64,000 bases of DNA from Arthrobacter sp. NEB 688 (GTDB lineage: Bacteria > Actinomycetota > Actinomycetes > Actinomycetales > Dermatophilaceae): contig NZ_CP053707.1 in assembly GCF_013201035.1 (NCBI RefSeq), forward strand, positions 3,596,001 through 3,660,000. Direction: 5' to 3'. A program made the position numbers and the translations under genes. This document shows positions 24,292-33,832 of the stretch, in pieces. Positions within the stretch are counted from its first letter, which is position 1; every line of letters starts with the position of its first letter. Under the pieces are notes generated by a model that searched no databases, was not told where the DNA came from, and saw nothing but the letters and a program-made list of their open reading frames with translations.

Positions 24292-24540
24292 ATGGATTGG
24301 CGCGACCGCGCTGCCTGCCTCGACGAGGACCCCGAGCTGTTCTTCCCGATCGGGAACACCGGCCCGGCGATCGCTCAGATCGAGGAGGCCAAGGCCGTCT
24401 GCCGTCGCTGCGAGGTGCTCGACACGTGCCTCAAGTGGGCGATCGAGTCCGGGCAGGACGCCGGAGTCTGGGGCGGCATGTCCGAGGACGAGCGCCGAGC
24501 GCTCAAGCGTCGCAACGCCCGCGCGCGCCGCGCCGGCTGA
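24292..24540 (+). CDS. whiB1: WhiB-family iron-sulfur transcription factor (WhiB1-type)
   Basis: The 82-residue protein holds a 4Fe-4S cluster and binds sigma factor region 4 to redirect transcription. The four Cys ligands are C9, C37, C40 and C46, and the GVWGGMSEDERRALKRRNAR block gives the G[VI]WGG turn and basic tail. The start MDWRDRAACLDEDPELFFP and the short length match WhiB1, the essential NO-sensitive member, rather than WhiB2-7. AAGGAG lies 9 nt before the ATG. Confidence 0.95.
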   Translation: MDWRDRAACLDEDPELFFPIGNTGPAIAQIEEAKAVCRRCEVLDTCLKWAIESGQDAGVWGGMSEDERRALKRRNARARRAG

Positions 24541-24588
24541 CGGCAGCCCCCACACCACCACCCGACCGCGCCCGCCCGGCGCCGCGAC

Positions 24589-26070
24589 TCAGCGGCCGCC
24601 GAGCGGGCGCAGCCGTGCGACGAACTCCACCTTCGTCCCGTGCGGCTCGATGTTCTCCCAGCGGATGCGGCCACGCAGGTCCTGGACGAACGAGGTGACG
24701 ATCTTCGTGCCGAGGCCGGCCATCCCCGGGCGGAAGCCCGCGGGAAGGCCGGTGCCGTCGTCGGTGACCGACACGGTGAGGTGGTCGCCGCCGTCGGCCG
24801 GCTGACGGTCGACCTTGACCACGACCGACCCGTCCCGGTCCTCGAGGCCGTGCTCGATGGCGTTCTGCACCAGCTCGGAGATGACCATCGCCAGGGCCGT
24901 CGCGTCCTCGGCGCGCACCCGCCCGAACGAGCCCTCGAAGCGGCTGTCGACGTGGTGCTCGCGCACCGCGACCTCGACGACCGCGCGCAGGCCCCGCAGC
25001 GCGATCTCGTCGAACGACACCGTCTCGTCGAAGCCCGACGACAGGGTCTCGTGCACCGTGGCGATGACCGCGACCCGGCGCACGGCCTCGTCGAGCGCGG
25101 CGCGGGCATCGGCCTCGGGCACCCGTCGGGCCTGCAGGCGCAGCAGCGCCGCGACCGTCTGGAGGTTGTTCTTCACGCGGTGGTGGATCTCGCGGATCGT
25201 CGCGTCCTTGGTCAGCAGCTCCTGCTCGCGCCGGCGCAGCTCCGAGACGTCGCGCAGGAGGATCATCGCGCCGGTGCGCACCCCGTTGAGGGTCAGCGGG
25301 ATGGCGCGCATCGTCACCGTCGCGCTCGCCGTCTCGACCTCGGTGCGCCACGACGCGCGGCCCATGACGACGACGGCCAGCGACTCGTCGACCGCCCGCT
25401 CCCCCGCCGCGACGAGGTCGGTGACGACCTTGGCGAGGGTCTCGCCCATGACGTCGCCGACGTGGCCCATCCGGTGCACGGCCGAGACCGCGTTGGGGCT
25501 GGCGTAGCGGACGACGCCGTCGGGGTCGAGGTGGATGACGCCGTCGCCGACCCGCGGGGCGCCGCGGCGCAGCCCGGTCGGCGCCGACGGCGAGGGGAAC
25601 TCGCCCGTCGCGACCATGCGCAGGAGCGAGTCAGCGAGGTCGCGGTAGGTCAGCTCGAGACGGCTCGGGGTGCGCCCGCCGGTGAGGTTGGTGTGCCGGG
25701 TGACGACCGCGATGACCCGCTCGCCGCACAGCACGGGCACGGCGTCCTCGCGGATCGACATGTCCTCGCGCACGGTCGGCACCGGAGCGGCGACGAGCCG
25801 GCGCTCGCGGGCGGCGTTGTCGAGCATCGCCGCCCGCTGCCGGGTGGAGCCGCGCCCGACGATGTCGTCGTAGAAGACCATCGGGCCGGTGTTCGGGCGC
25901 ACGTGCGCGACCGCGCGCCAGCCGTCGAGGCCGCCCCGCACCCACAGGACGAGGTCGGCGAACGACAGGTCGGCGACGAGCTGCCAGTCCCCCGCGAGGA
26001 GGTGCAGCCACTCGGACTCCATCGGCTCGAGGTCCGACGTCGTCCGCAGCATCTCGGCCAGCGTGCTCAC
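24589..26070 (-). CDS. pdtaS: PdtaS-type sensor histidine kinase (HisKA_2)
   Basis: A 493-residue soluble kinase. It has an N-terminal GAF-like domain (to about 150), a PAS domain (about 175-280), the HisKA_2 phosphoacceptor in REIHHRVKNNLQTVAALL (H296/H297) and a HATPase_c domain with an intact N-box (ISELVQNAIEHG) and G-box (DDGTGLP). In mycobacteria PdtaS signals to the RNA-binding antiterminator PdtaR; no pdtaR gene is in this window. The GTG start follows a TAGGCT hexamer by 7 nt, so it is likely leaderless. Confidence 0.93.
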   Translation of the reverse strand: MSTLAEMLRTTSDLEPMESEWLHLLAGDWQLVADLSFADLVLWVRGGLDGWRAVAHVRPNTGPMVFYDDIVGRGSTRQRAAMLDNAARERRLVAAPVPTVREDMSIREDAVPVLCGERVIAVVTRHTNLTGGRTPSRLELTYRDLADSLLRMVATGEFPSPSAPTGLRRGAPRVGDGVIHLDPDGVVRYASPNAVSAVHRMGHVGDVMGETLAKVVTDLVAAGERAVDESLAVVVMGRASWRTEVETASATVTMRAIPLTLNGVRTGAMILLRDVSELRRREQELLTKDATIREIHHRVKNNLQTVAALLRLQARRVPEADARAALDEAVRRVAVIATVHETLSSGFDETVSFDEIALRGLRAVVEVAVREHHVDSRFEGSFGRVRAEDATALAMVISELVQNAIEHGLEDRDGSVVVKVDRQPADGGDHLTVSVTDDGTGLPAGFRPGMAGLGTKIVTSFVQDLRGRIRWENIEPHGTKVEFVARLRPLGGR

Positions 26071-26077
26071 GCCGCCG

Positions 26078-26083
26078 AGCCTA
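26078..26083 (-). promoter_or_regulatory. Candidate leaderless -10 of pdtaS
   Basis: TAGGCT on the minus strand, 7 nt upstream of the GTG start, no Shine-Dalgarno. Confidence 0.55.
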
Positions 26084-26096
26084 GGTCACGCGGGGG

Positions 26097-29000
26097 TCAG
26101 CTCGACGCGCCCACCCGGATGACGGAGCGCAGGGTCCGCAGCGCGACCGAGAGGGCCGCGATGTTCGGCTGCTCCAGCCGCACGATGCCCGACAGCGCGG
26201 ACGTCGCCCGCTCCACGGACTCGTCATTGGCCTCGCGCCACGCCTCGTACTGCGCCGCCGGGTCGTGCGCGTCGACGCCCGCCGCCCCCGAGGTCTCGAT
26301 GACCGAGCGGGTCAGCGACTCGAGCACGGCGTACAGGTCGTCGCGCAGCGCGCCACGGGCCAGGGCGTCCCAGCTGTCCTCGCGCGGCAGGCGGGTGACC
26401 TTGCCGAGCATCCCGTCGATGCCGAACCGCTCGGACACGAGGTAGTACAGCGGCGCCACGTCGGTCGGCTCGCGGCCGGTGTCGGCGGCGATGTCGGTGA
26501 TGTCGAGCAGCGAGAACTGGTCGAGCAGCGACGCCGCGTGGAGCGCGAGGTCCTCGGGCACACCGGCCTTCTCGAGGCGGGCCGCGTTCTCGTCCAACCG
26601 GGCCCGCTCGGTACCGCGCAGCAGGTCGGGCACCGCGGGAGCGAGCTCCTGGACGACCCCGGCGAACCGCTCGACCTCGGCGCCGATGTCGAGCTGCGAG
26701 GGCCGCGCCGACAGGAACCAGCGCACGGTGCGGTCGAGCAGCCGACGGAACTCGAGGTAGAGCGCGGTCTGCGCCTTCGTCGGCACGACGTTGTCGAGGG
26801 CCTCGACGCGCCGCACGAACTCGGCCAGGCCGAACACCTCGCGCGCCACGACGAACGCCCGCGTCACCTGCTCCGGCGTCGCGCCGGCCTCCTCCTGCGC
26901 CCGGTAGGCGAAGGTGATGCCGCCGCGGTTGACCATCGAGTTGACCACCGAGTTGGTGACGATCTCGCGGCGCAGCGGGTGCTCGCCGAGCTGGCCCGAG
27001 AACCGCTTGCGGATCGGCGGCGGGAAGTACTCCGCCAGCGTCGCCTCGAAGTACGGGTCGTCGGGGATCGAGCTCGCGAGGATGTCCTCCTTGAGCGCGA
27101 GCTTCGCGTAGGCGACGAGCACCGAGAACTCCGGGCTCTTGAGGCCCAGGCCGGCGTTCGACCGCTTCTCGAGCTCGCTGTCGACGGGGAGGAACTCCAG
27201 CCCCCGGTCGAGCAGCCCGCGGTCCTCGAGCCAGTGCATGAAGCGCTCGTGGACGCTGACCATCCCGTGCTCCTGCGCGCGGGCGTTGCCCAGCAGGACG
27301 TTCTGCTCGTAGTTGTCGCGCAGCACGTGCTCGGCGACGTCGTCGGTCATCGACGCGAGCAGCTCGTTGCGCTGCGCGATGTCCATCCCGCCGTCGCGGA
27401 CGACCTCGCCGAGGAGGATCTTGATGTTGACCTCGTGGTCGGAGGTGTCGACGCCCGCGGAGTTGTCGATCGCGTCGGTGTTGACGCGGACGCCGTGGAA
27501 CGCCGCCTCGATCCGACCCAGCTGCGAGAGACCGAGGTTGCCGCCCTCGCCGACGACCTTGACCCGCAGCTCGTCGCCGTCGACGCGGATGGCGTCGTTG
27601 GCGCGGTCGCCGATCTCGAGGTGGTCCTCGGTGGAGGCCTTGACGTAGGTGCCGATGCCGCCGTTCCACAGCAGGTCGACCGGCGCGAGGAGGATCGCGT
27701 GGATGAGCTCGGCCGGCGTCATCGACGTCACGCCGTCGGCGAGCCCGAGCGCCGCGCGCATCTGCGGCGAGACCGGGACCGACTTGAGGGTGCGCGGGAA
27801 GATGCCGCCGCCCCCGGAGACGAGGGTGTGGTCGTAGTCGCCCCACGACGAGCGCGGCAGGTCGAACAGGCGCCGGCGCTCGGCGAAGGAGGTGGCCGCG
27901 TCGGGGTCCGGGTCGACGAAGACGTGGCGGTGGTCGAAGGCCGCGACGAGGCGGATGTGCTCCGAGAGGAGCATCCCGTTGCCGAAGACGTCGCCGCTCA
28001 TGTCGCCGACGCCGACGACCGTGAAGTCCTCGGTCTGGGTGTCGTGGCCCATCTCGCGGAAGTGACGCTTGACCGACTCCCACGCACCGCGGGCGGTGAT
28101 GCCCATCGCCTTGTGGTCGTAGCCGGCCGAGCCGCCGGACGCGAAGGCGTCGTCGAGCCAGAACCCGTACGACTGCGCGACGCCGTTGGCGATGTCGGAG
28201 AAGGTCGCGGTGCCCTTGTCGGCCGCGACGACGAGGTAGGTGTCGTCGCCGTCGTGGCGCACGACGCGCTCGGGCGGGACGGCCGCGCCGGCGACGCGGT
28301 TGTCGGTGACGTCGAGCAGGCCGGAGATGAACAGGCGGTAGGCCGCCTTGCCCTCCTCGAGCCACGCCTCGCGGTCGACCGCGGGGTCGGGCAGCTGCTT
28401 GGCGTAGAAGCCGCCCTTGGAGCCGGTCGGCACGATGACGGCGTTCTTGACCATCTGCGCCTTGACCAGGCCGAGCACCTCGGTGCGGAAGTCCTCGCGC
28501 CGGTCCGACCAGCGCAGGCCGCCGCGGGCCACCGGGCCGAAGCGCAGGTGCACGCCCTCGACCCGCGGGCTGTAGACGAAGATCTCGAACTGCGGTCGCG
28601 GAGCGGGCAGGTCGGGCACGGCGCGCGGGTCGAGCTTGACCGACACGTACGCGTGGTGGTCGGCGCCGTCGCGGCCGCGCTGGTAGAAGTTCGTGCGCAG
28701 CCCGGCGCGGATGACCCCGAGGAAGGCCCGCACGATGCGGTCGTGGTCGAGGCTCGAGACGTCGTCGAGGGCCTCGGTGATGCGCCCGACGACCTGCTCC
28801 TCGGCCTCGTCGCGCGCCATCGCGCCGACCTCGTCCGCGGTGAACGCGTCCGGGTCGAAGCGGGTCTCCCACAGCTCGACGAGGTCGCGCGCGATGCCCG
28901 GGTGGGCGACGAGCGCGTCCTCGAGGTAGTCCTGCGAGTACGTGGCGCGGGTCTGGCGCAGGTACTTCGCGACGGTGCGCAGCACGACGACCTGGCGCCA

Positions 29001-31010
29001 GGTCAGCTGCGCGCCCAGGACGAGCTTGTTGAAGCCGTCGGACTCGGCCCGGCCGTCCCAGACGGCGGCGACGGCCTCCTCGAAGAGGTCGCGCAGGCGG
29101 TCGTGCGAGCAGGCGTCCCACATCGCGTGGTCCGGGACGCGCAGGCCGAAGTCGTACACGTGCAGCGACGAGCCGTCGCCGCGCTCGACCTGGAAGGGCT
29201 GCTCGTCGACGACCTCGACGCCCATGTGCGTGAAGATCGGCAGGATGTCGGTGAGCGACAACGGCTCGACCCGGAAGAGCTTGAAGCGACGGATGTCGTC
29301 GGGCGCCCCGAGCGGCCGGTAGAGCGCGACGCTCGTGCCCCGGTCGGCGCCGAGCCGGTCGAGGTGGCTGATGTCGGCGATGCCCTGGACGACCGAGAAC
29401 GACTCCTCGTAGGCGTTGGGGAACGCCCGGCCGAAGCGGCTCATCAGCCGGTCGCCGTCCTCCTCGCCGTACTTCGTCACGAGGGCGTCACCGAGGCGGT
29501 CGGTCCACGTGCGGCTGGTCTCGACGAGCCGCTGCTCGAGGGCGTCGCGCTCGGTGCGGTCGAGGGTGCGGATGCGCTGCCCCTTCTCGACCCGGACGAC
29601 GAACTGCAGTCGGGCGAGGGCGGACTCGCTGACCCGCGCGGAGAACTCGACCTCGACCCCGCCGAAGGTGTCCTTGAGGATGTCGGCCATCCGCAGGCGC
29701 ACGGCCGTGTTGTAGCGGTCGCGCGGGATGAAGACGAGGCACGAGGCGTAGCGGCCGAAGTCGTCCTCGCGGATGAACAGCTTGGTGCGGCGTCGCTCCT
29801 GCAGCTGCGTGACCGCGAGGGCGGTCTCGTAGAGGTTCTCGACGCCCGCCTGGAAGAGCTCGTCGCGCGGGTAGTTCTCGAGGACCTCGAGGAGGTCCTT
29901 GCCGGTGTGGCTGTCGGCGGCGAGGCCCGATCGGTCGATGACCGCCTGCACCTTCTCGGCGACGAGCGGCACCCGCATGACCGACTCGGTGTACGCGGTG
30001 GAGGCGTAGAGGCCGAGGAAGCGACGCTCGCCCACGACCTCGCCGCGCTCGTCGAGCGTCTTGACGCCGACGTAGTCGAGGTGGGCGACGCGGTGCACGG
30101 TCGACTTGGAGTTGGCCTTCGTGAGGACGAGCAGCTCGCGGGCGTGGGCGATGCTCGACGCCTCGGGGCTCAGGAGGTCGGGGTCGGCGCCCTGCGGCGG
30201 GTCGGCCCTCAGGAGACCGAGACCCGTGCCGGTGACCGGGGCGATGACCTCGCCACCGCTGAGCTCGTCGAGCGTGTACTCGCGGTAGCCGAGGAAGGTG
30301 AAGTGGTCGTCGGCCATCCAGCGCAGGAAGCGGACGGCGAGCGCGACCTCCTCGGGGTCGACGCCGGCGGCCTGCCCGCCCTCGAGCTCGGCGGCGAGGA
30401 CGAGGCAGCGGCTGCGCATCTTCGGCCAGTCCTCGACCGACTGGCGCACGTCCTCGAGGACCTCGCGGATGGTGCGCTCGATCTCGGCGCGGCGCTCCTC
30501 GTCGCTCTCGCGGTCGATGGACAGGAGCATCCAGGACTCGGCGAGCTCGCCCACGGCGCCGCTCCGGAAGCCCTTGGTGATGTCGCGGTCGGCGACCGAG
30601 GTCAGCTCGCCCACGGCGTCGCGGACGACGACCAGCTGCGGGTGGACGATGAGGTGGATGTCGATGCCGGCCTGGACGAGCGCGCCGGTGACGGAGTCGA
30701 CGAGGAAGGGCATGTCGTCGGTGACGACCTGGACGATCGTGCGGGGGTTGGACCACCCGTCGGTGTCGCTGCTCGGGTTGTAGACGCGCACGTTCGCGGT
30801 GCCCGGCGGGCGGGTGCGCGCGAGACGCAGGTGGCTGTGGGCCACGCCGGCGAAGACGTCGGGCGCACGCGAGGTGAGCTCGTCGAGGGGGGTGTGGCGG
30901 AAGTACCGCTCGAGGAAGTCGCGCCCCCAGCCGTCGGGGGCCAGCGCCTCGTACGCTGCCGCGATCGGCGCGAGGATCTCCTCGCGGGTGGTGGCCGGGG
31001 CGGTCGACAT
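26097..31010 (-). CDS. gdh: NAD-specific glutamate dehydrogenase, large (about 180 kDa) type
   Basis: The 1637-residue enzyme oxidises glutamate to 2-oxoglutarate and ammonia with NAD+. The long N-terminal half is the regulatory ACT-like region of this class. The catalytic core is seen in RFGPVARGGLRWSDRREDFRTEVLGLVKAQMVKNAVIVPTG (with GSKGGF) and VGVGDMSGDVFGNGMLLSEHIRLVAAFDHRHVFVDPDPD; the helical C-terminal part follows. I chose the ATG at 31010 because GGAGT lies upstream. Upstream codons overlap the promoter. It lies close to pdtaS and a PLP decarboxylase but has its own promoter. Confidence 0.96.
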   Translation of the reverse strand: MSTAPATTREEILAPIAAAYEALAPDGWGRDFLERYFRHTPLDELTSRAPDVFAGVAHSHLRLARTRPPGTANVRVYNPSSDTDGWSNPRTIVQVVTDDMPFLVDSVTGALVQAGIDIHLIVHPQLVVVRDAVGELTSVADRDITKGFRSGAVGELAESWMLLSIDRESDEERRAEIERTIREVLEDVRQSVEDWPKMRSRCLVLAAELEGGQAAGVDPEEVALAVRFLRWMADDHFTFLGYREYTLDELSGGEVIAPVTGTGLGLLRADPPQGADPDLLSPEASSIAHARELLVLTKANSKSTVHRVAHLDYVGVKTLDERGEVVGERRFLGLYASTAYTESVMRVPLVAEKVQAVIDRSGLAADSHTGKDLLEVLENYPRDELFQAGVENLYETALAVTQLQERRRTKLFIREDDFGRYASCLVFIPRDRYNTAVRLRMADILKDTFGGVEVEFSARVSESALARLQFVVRVEKGQRIRTLDRTERDALEQRLVETSRTWTDRLGDALVTKYGEEDGDRLMSRFGRAFPNAYEESFSVVQGIADISHLDRLGADRGTSVALYRPLGAPDDIRRFKLFRVEPLSLTDILPIFTHMGVEVVDEQPFQVERGDGSSLHVYDFGLRVPDHAMWDACSHDRLRDLFEEAVAAVWDGRAESDGFNKLVLGAQLTWRQVVVLRTVAKYLRQTRATYSQDYLEDALVAHPGIARDLVELWETRFDPDAFTADEVGAMARDEAEEQVVGRITEALDDVSSLDHDRIVRAFLGVIRAGLRTNFYQRGRDGADHHAYVSVKLDPRAVPDLPAPRPQFEIFVYSPRVEGVHLRFGPVARGGLRWSDRREDFRTEVLGLVKAQMVKNAVIVPTGSKGGFYAKQLPDPAVDREAWLEEGKAAYRLFISGLLDVTDNRVAGAAVPPERVVRHDGDDTYLVVAADKGTATFSDIANGVAQSYGFWLDDAFASGGSAGYDHKAMGITARGAWESVKRHFREMGHDTQTEDFTVVGVGDMSGDVFGNGMLLSEHIRLVAAFDHRHVFVDPDPDAATSFAERRRLFDLPRSSWGDYDHTLVSGGGGIFPRTLKSVPVSPQMRAALGLADGVTSMTPAELIHAILLAPVDLLWNGGIGTYVKASTEDHLEIGDRANDAIRVDGDELRVKVVGEGGNLGLSQLGRIEAAFHGVRVNTDAIDNSAGVDTSDHEVNIKILLGEVVRDGGMDIAQRNELLASMTDDVAEHVLRDNYEQNVLLGNARAQEHGMVSVHERFMHWLEDRGLLDRGLEFLPVDSELEKRSNAGLGLKSPEFSVLVAYAKLALKEDILASSIPDDPYFEATLAEYFPPPIRKRFSGQLGEHPLRREIVTNSVVNSMVNRGGITFAYRAQEEAGATPEQVTRAFVVAREVFGLAEFVRRVEALDNVVPTKAQTALYLEFRRLLDRTVRWFLSARPSQLDIGAEVERFAGVVQELAPAVPDLLRGTERARLDENAARLEKAGVPEDLALHAASLLDQFSLLDITDIAADTGREPTDVAPLYYLVSERFGIDGMLGKVTRLPREDSWDALARGALRDDLYAVLESLTRSVIETSGAAGVDAHDPAAQYEAWREANDESVERATSALSGIVRLEQPNIAALSVALRTLRSVIRVGASS

Positions 31011-31080
31011 GGTGCGGTGGCACTCCTTCGTCGCGGGTGGCACCGCAGGAGCGGTGGCCACGTCCTCGTGGGTGCCACCG

Positions 31081-31086
31081 AGCCTA
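31081..31086 (-). promoter_or_regulatory. Candidate -10 of gdh
   Basis: TAGGCT on the minus strand, about 70 nt before the gdh ATG, so this gene would have a leader. It is immediately preceded by a hairpin arm. Confidence 0.5.
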
Positions 31087-31087
31087 T

Positions 31088-31119
31088 CCACCCCGGGCCT
31101 CCGTGGCCGCCCGGGGTGG
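31088..31119 (-). terminator. Hairpin abutting the gdh -10 box
   Basis: An 11-bp perfect stem (31088-31098 with 31109-31119, 10-nt loop) lies about 54 nt past the decarboxylase stop and ends one base before the gdh -10 hexamer. It probably terminates the upstream operon; being in the -35/spacer region, it may also act as an operator. Confidence 0.5.
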
Positions 31120-31172
31120 CCGGGAGGGTGTCTCGTGGGCGGGACGGTTCGTGGGGCGCGGGACGAGGTCGG

Positions 31173-32594
31173 TCAGCCCGCGACGACGTCGAGCGTCGTC
31201 AGCGTCGGGTCGGCGGCGTAGGCGATGCGGCTGCCCGCGGCACGGGCCGTGCGCAGCGCGTCGAGGGCCTCCGCGGTCACCAGCTCGCCGGGCGCCAGCA
31301 CGGGGACGCCGGGCGGGTAGGGGGCGACGAGCTCGGCGCAGACGCGCCCGACGGCGGCCTCGACCGGGACGCTCTCGCGCGGGGCGAAGAAGGCCTCCCG
31401 GGGGGTCGTCGCCGCCACCGGGTCGACCGACCAGACGCCGCTCGCGGCGAGCGCCCGGGCCGGGCCGTGGTGGCGGGCGAGGGAGTCCAGGAGCGCGTCG
31501 GCGAGGGCGCTCACGCCGGTGGGCGTGTCGGCGAGGGTCACCATCGCGCAGAGCGTGTCGCGGTCGGCCATCTCGAGCGGCATCCCGCGGCGGAGCAGGT
31601 CGGCCTCGACGGCGTTCCCGTCGACACCGGTGCCGGGCAGGACGAGCGTGAGCCGGAGGGGGTCGGTGCCGGGACCGTCGAGGACGACGAGCCCCTCGAC
31701 GGCGGCCAGCCGCGCCCGGGCCCCGACGACGGCGTCGAGGACGGGCCCGAGGAGGGCGGCGCCGTCGCGCTCCAGCAGCGCCCGCGCGGCGTCCACCGAC
31801 GCGAGGATGCCGCCCGCCGGGCTCGTCGTGGCGGTCGCCTCGACCCCGGCGTCGAGGCGACGCGGGTCGATGCGACCGGAGCGCGCGAGGACGAGAGCGC
31901 CCTGCGAGACCGCGGGCAGCGCCTTGTGCGCGCTCGTGACGACGGCGTCGGCGCCGAGGGCGAGGGCGTGCGGCGGCAGGTCGGGGTGGAAGCCGAGGTG
32001 CGCGCCCCAGGCGGCGTCGACGACGAGCGGCACGTCGTGCGCGTGGGCGACCTCGGCGAGGCCGGCGACGTCGCCGACCGTCCCGACGTAGGAGGGGTCG
32101 CCGACGAGCACCGCGACGGCGCGGGGGTGCTCGCGCAGGGCGGCGTCGACGGTTGACGGCGCGACCCCGAGCGGCAGCCCGTGCCCGGGGCCGACCTCGG
32201 GGCGCACCCAGACGGGCACGAGGCCGGCGAGGACGAGGCCGAGGAGCATCGAGCGGTGCAGGGTGCGGGAGACGACGACCTCGTCGCCGGGGCGGCCGAG
32301 CGCCAGCGCGACGGCCTGGTTGCCGTGGGTCGAGCCGCCGGTGGAGAACCGGCAGAGGTCGACGCCCCACGCCGCGGCGGCCCGTCGCTCGGCCTCCGCG
32401 AGGACGCCGCGGGAGAGCTTCATCGTGTCGAGCCCGGCGTAGAGCGGCACGTCCCCGGCGACGACGTCGCCGACGAGGTCGTGGCGCTGCTTGTGCCCGG
32501 GGATGGTGAACGGCGTGGGCGCGTCCTCGTGGAAGCGCAGCCAGGCGTCGAGCAGCGATGCGTCCGAACGCAGCCCGCGCGGGTCAGTCGGCAC
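31173..32594 (-). CDS. Orn/Lys/Arg decarboxylase-family PLP enzyme
   Basis: The 473-residue fold type I enzyme has FTIPGHKQRHDLVGDVV at the N-terminus, STGGSTHGNQA, the DAAWGAHLGFHPDLP Asp site, the PLP-lysine motif SAHKALPAVSQGALVL and the C-terminal decarboxylase subdomain (REAFFAPRESVPVEAAVGRV...PPGVPVLAPGE). It probably decarboxylates a basic amino acid to a polyamine precursor; exact substrate unclear. The GTG start lies inside the end of the M20 gene (11-bp overlap), so the two are coupled. It is shorter than the inducible enterobacterial enzymes. Confidence 0.88.
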   Translation of the reverse strand: MPTDPRGLRSDASLLDAWLRFHEDAPTPFTIPGHKQRHDLVGDVVAGDVPLYAGLDTMKLSRGVLAEAERRAAAAWGVDLCRFSTGGSTHGNQAVALALGRPGDEVVVSRTLHRSMLLGLVLAGLVPVWVRPEVGPGHGLPLGVAPSTVDAALREHPRAVAVLVGDPSYVGTVGDVAGLAEVAHAHDVPLVVDAAWGAHLGFHPDLPPHALALGADAVVTSAHKALPAVSQGALVLARSGRIDPRRLDAGVEATATTSPAGGILASVDAARALLERDGAALLGPVLDAVVGARARLAAVEGLVVLDGPGTDPLRLTLVLPGTGVDGNAVEADLLRRGMPLEMADRDTLCAMVTLADTPTGVSALADALLDSLARHHGPARALAASGVWSVDPVAATTPREAFFAPRESVPVEAAVGRVCAELVAPYPPGVPVLAPGELVTAEALDALRTARAAGSRIAYAADPTLTTLDVVAG

Positions 32595-33756
32595 GCCGGC
32601 TCCCCCACACCTCGGCGGCGGCCACGAGCGCTCGGGTGAAGCGGCGGACCTGGTCGAGGTCGAGCCACTCGTCGGCGGCGTGCAGGCCACCGCCGGCGGG
32701 GCCGCAGACGAGGGCCGGCACGCCGGCCGCCTGCCAGAGCGGCGCCTCCATCCAGTACGGCGCGTCGAGCGGTGGCGGCTGCTCGACGCCCTCGGCGGCG
32801 AGCGCGTCATCGAGGGCGTCGGCGAGCCCGGCCGCCGGGCCGGTGGCATCGAGGCGCCAGGCCTCGCGCGCCACGACGAGGGTCGCGTGGGCGTCAACGG
32901 CGGGGTCTTCGGCGCGCATCCCGTCGAGGACCTCCTCGACCTCGGCGAGCGCCGTGGCGGCGTCCTCCCCCGGGACCGTCCGCCGCTCGACGACGGCGCG
33001 GGCGGTGCGGCCGAGGACGAACGGCGACTCTCCGCCGGACGCGACCGTGACCATGAGCGAGCCGCCGGAGGTGGCGACGTGGCGCCCGCGCTCCTCGACG
33101 GCGGTGAGCAGGCGGCCGAGGTGCGCGACCGCGTTGACGCCCTGCTCCGGCTGCGAGGAGTGGGCCGCACGACCGGTCAGCCCGATCTCGACCACGGCGT
33201 ACCCGCGCAGGGACGCCGTGCGCGCGAGCCACGTCGGTTCGGCGACGAGCGCGGCGGCCGGGGCGAGGCCCAGGCCCGGGAGCGCCGCGAGCACCGCCTC
33301 GGTACCGAGGCTGAGGTCCTCCTCGTCGGCGACGAGCGCGAGGACGACCCGCACCGGGGCGCCCCGACGGGCCAGCTCCTCGGCGGCGACGACGAGCGCG
33401 GCGACGCCGCCCTTCATGTCGCAGGCCCCGCGGCCGACGAGCCGGTCGCCGTCCAGCGTCGGCGTGAACGGGTCGTCCATCCCGTCGGTCCCGACCGTGT
33501 CGACGTGGCCGGTGAGGACGAGGCACGGCATCCCGTCCTGGCCCGGGCCGACGGCGAGCAGGCTCGGCCGGTCGGGGTGCCCGGGCGGGGTGACGTGGTG
33601 CGTCGCGAAGCCCGAGGCCTCGAGGCGCCGGGCGAGGAGGGCGACGACCGCGGCCTCCCCGGCGGCGCCGGGCACGAGCCCGGGGTTGACCGAGTCGGTG
33701 GCGACGAGCTCGACGGCCAGGGCTGCGGCGGCCTCGCCGATGTCGGTGGTGCGCAC
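32584..33756 (-). CDS. M20-family metallopeptidase (ArgE/DapE-like)
   Basis: The 390-residue zinc hydrolase removes an acyl or aminoacyl group from an amide. Visible ligands are H84 and D86 in TGHVDTVG, D113 in ACDMKGG, the catalytic E145-E146 in ADEED, E173 in AEPTW and a C-terminal His in GGLHAADEW. The lid domain contains the GRAAHSSQPEQGVNAV dimerisation motif. Substrate is not determinable; its link with a PLP decarboxylase suggests processing of acylated basic amino acids. The GTG start is 6 nt after TAGCGT, a leaderless arrangement. Confidence 0.93.
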   Translation of the reverse strand: MRTTDIGEAAAALAVELVATDSVNPGLVPGAAGEAAVVALLARRLEASGFATHHVTPPGHPDRPSLLAVGPGQDGMPCLVLTGHVDTVGTDGMDDPFTPTLDGDRLVGRGACDMKGGVAALVVAAEELARRGAPVRVVLALVADEEDLSLGTEAVLAALPGLGLAPAAALVAEPTWLARTASLRGYAVVEIGLTGRAAHSSQPEQGVNAVAHLGRLLTAVEERGRHVATSGGSLMVTVASGGESPFVLGRTARAVVERRTVPGEDAATALAEVEEVLDGMRAEDPAVDAHATLVVAREAWRLDATGPAAGLADALDDALAAEGVEQPPPLDAPYWMEAPLWQAAGVPALVCGPAGGGLHAADEWLDLDQVRRFTRALVAAAEVWGSRRAD

Positions 33757-33762
33757 GCCGCG

Positions 33763-33768
33763 ACGCTA
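33763..33768 (-). promoter_or_regulatory. Candidate leaderless -10 of the M20 gene
   Basis: TAGCGT on the minus strand, 6 nt before the GTG start. Confidence 0.55.
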
Positions 33769-33820
33769 CTGGCCCGCGCAGGCCTGTGGGCAACCTCGCG
33801 GCGCGCGTGACGGATGTGGC

Positions 33821-33826
33821 TACGGT
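33821..33826 (+). promoter_or_regulatory. Candidate leaderless -10 of the WXG-like pair
   Basis: TACGGT, 6 nt before the GTG at 33833. Together with the opposite TAGCGT it gives back-to-back leaderless promoters in a 76-bp divergent gap. Confidence 0.55.
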
Positions 33827-33832
33827 GGCGTC

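Noticed and set aside
31011-31091. Longer gdh start at the GTG 31091
   Set aside because: That codon lies within the hairpin and just before the -10 hexamer, so it would not be in the mRNA. The ATG at 31010 has a ribosome binding site.
26265-32156. A 1963-codon open frame on the plus strand
   Set aside because: It is antisense to the gdh and decarboxylase genes and exists because GC-rich codon bias suppresses stops in the mirror frame. Composition is Val/Leu/Asp/Arg low-complexity without family motifs.
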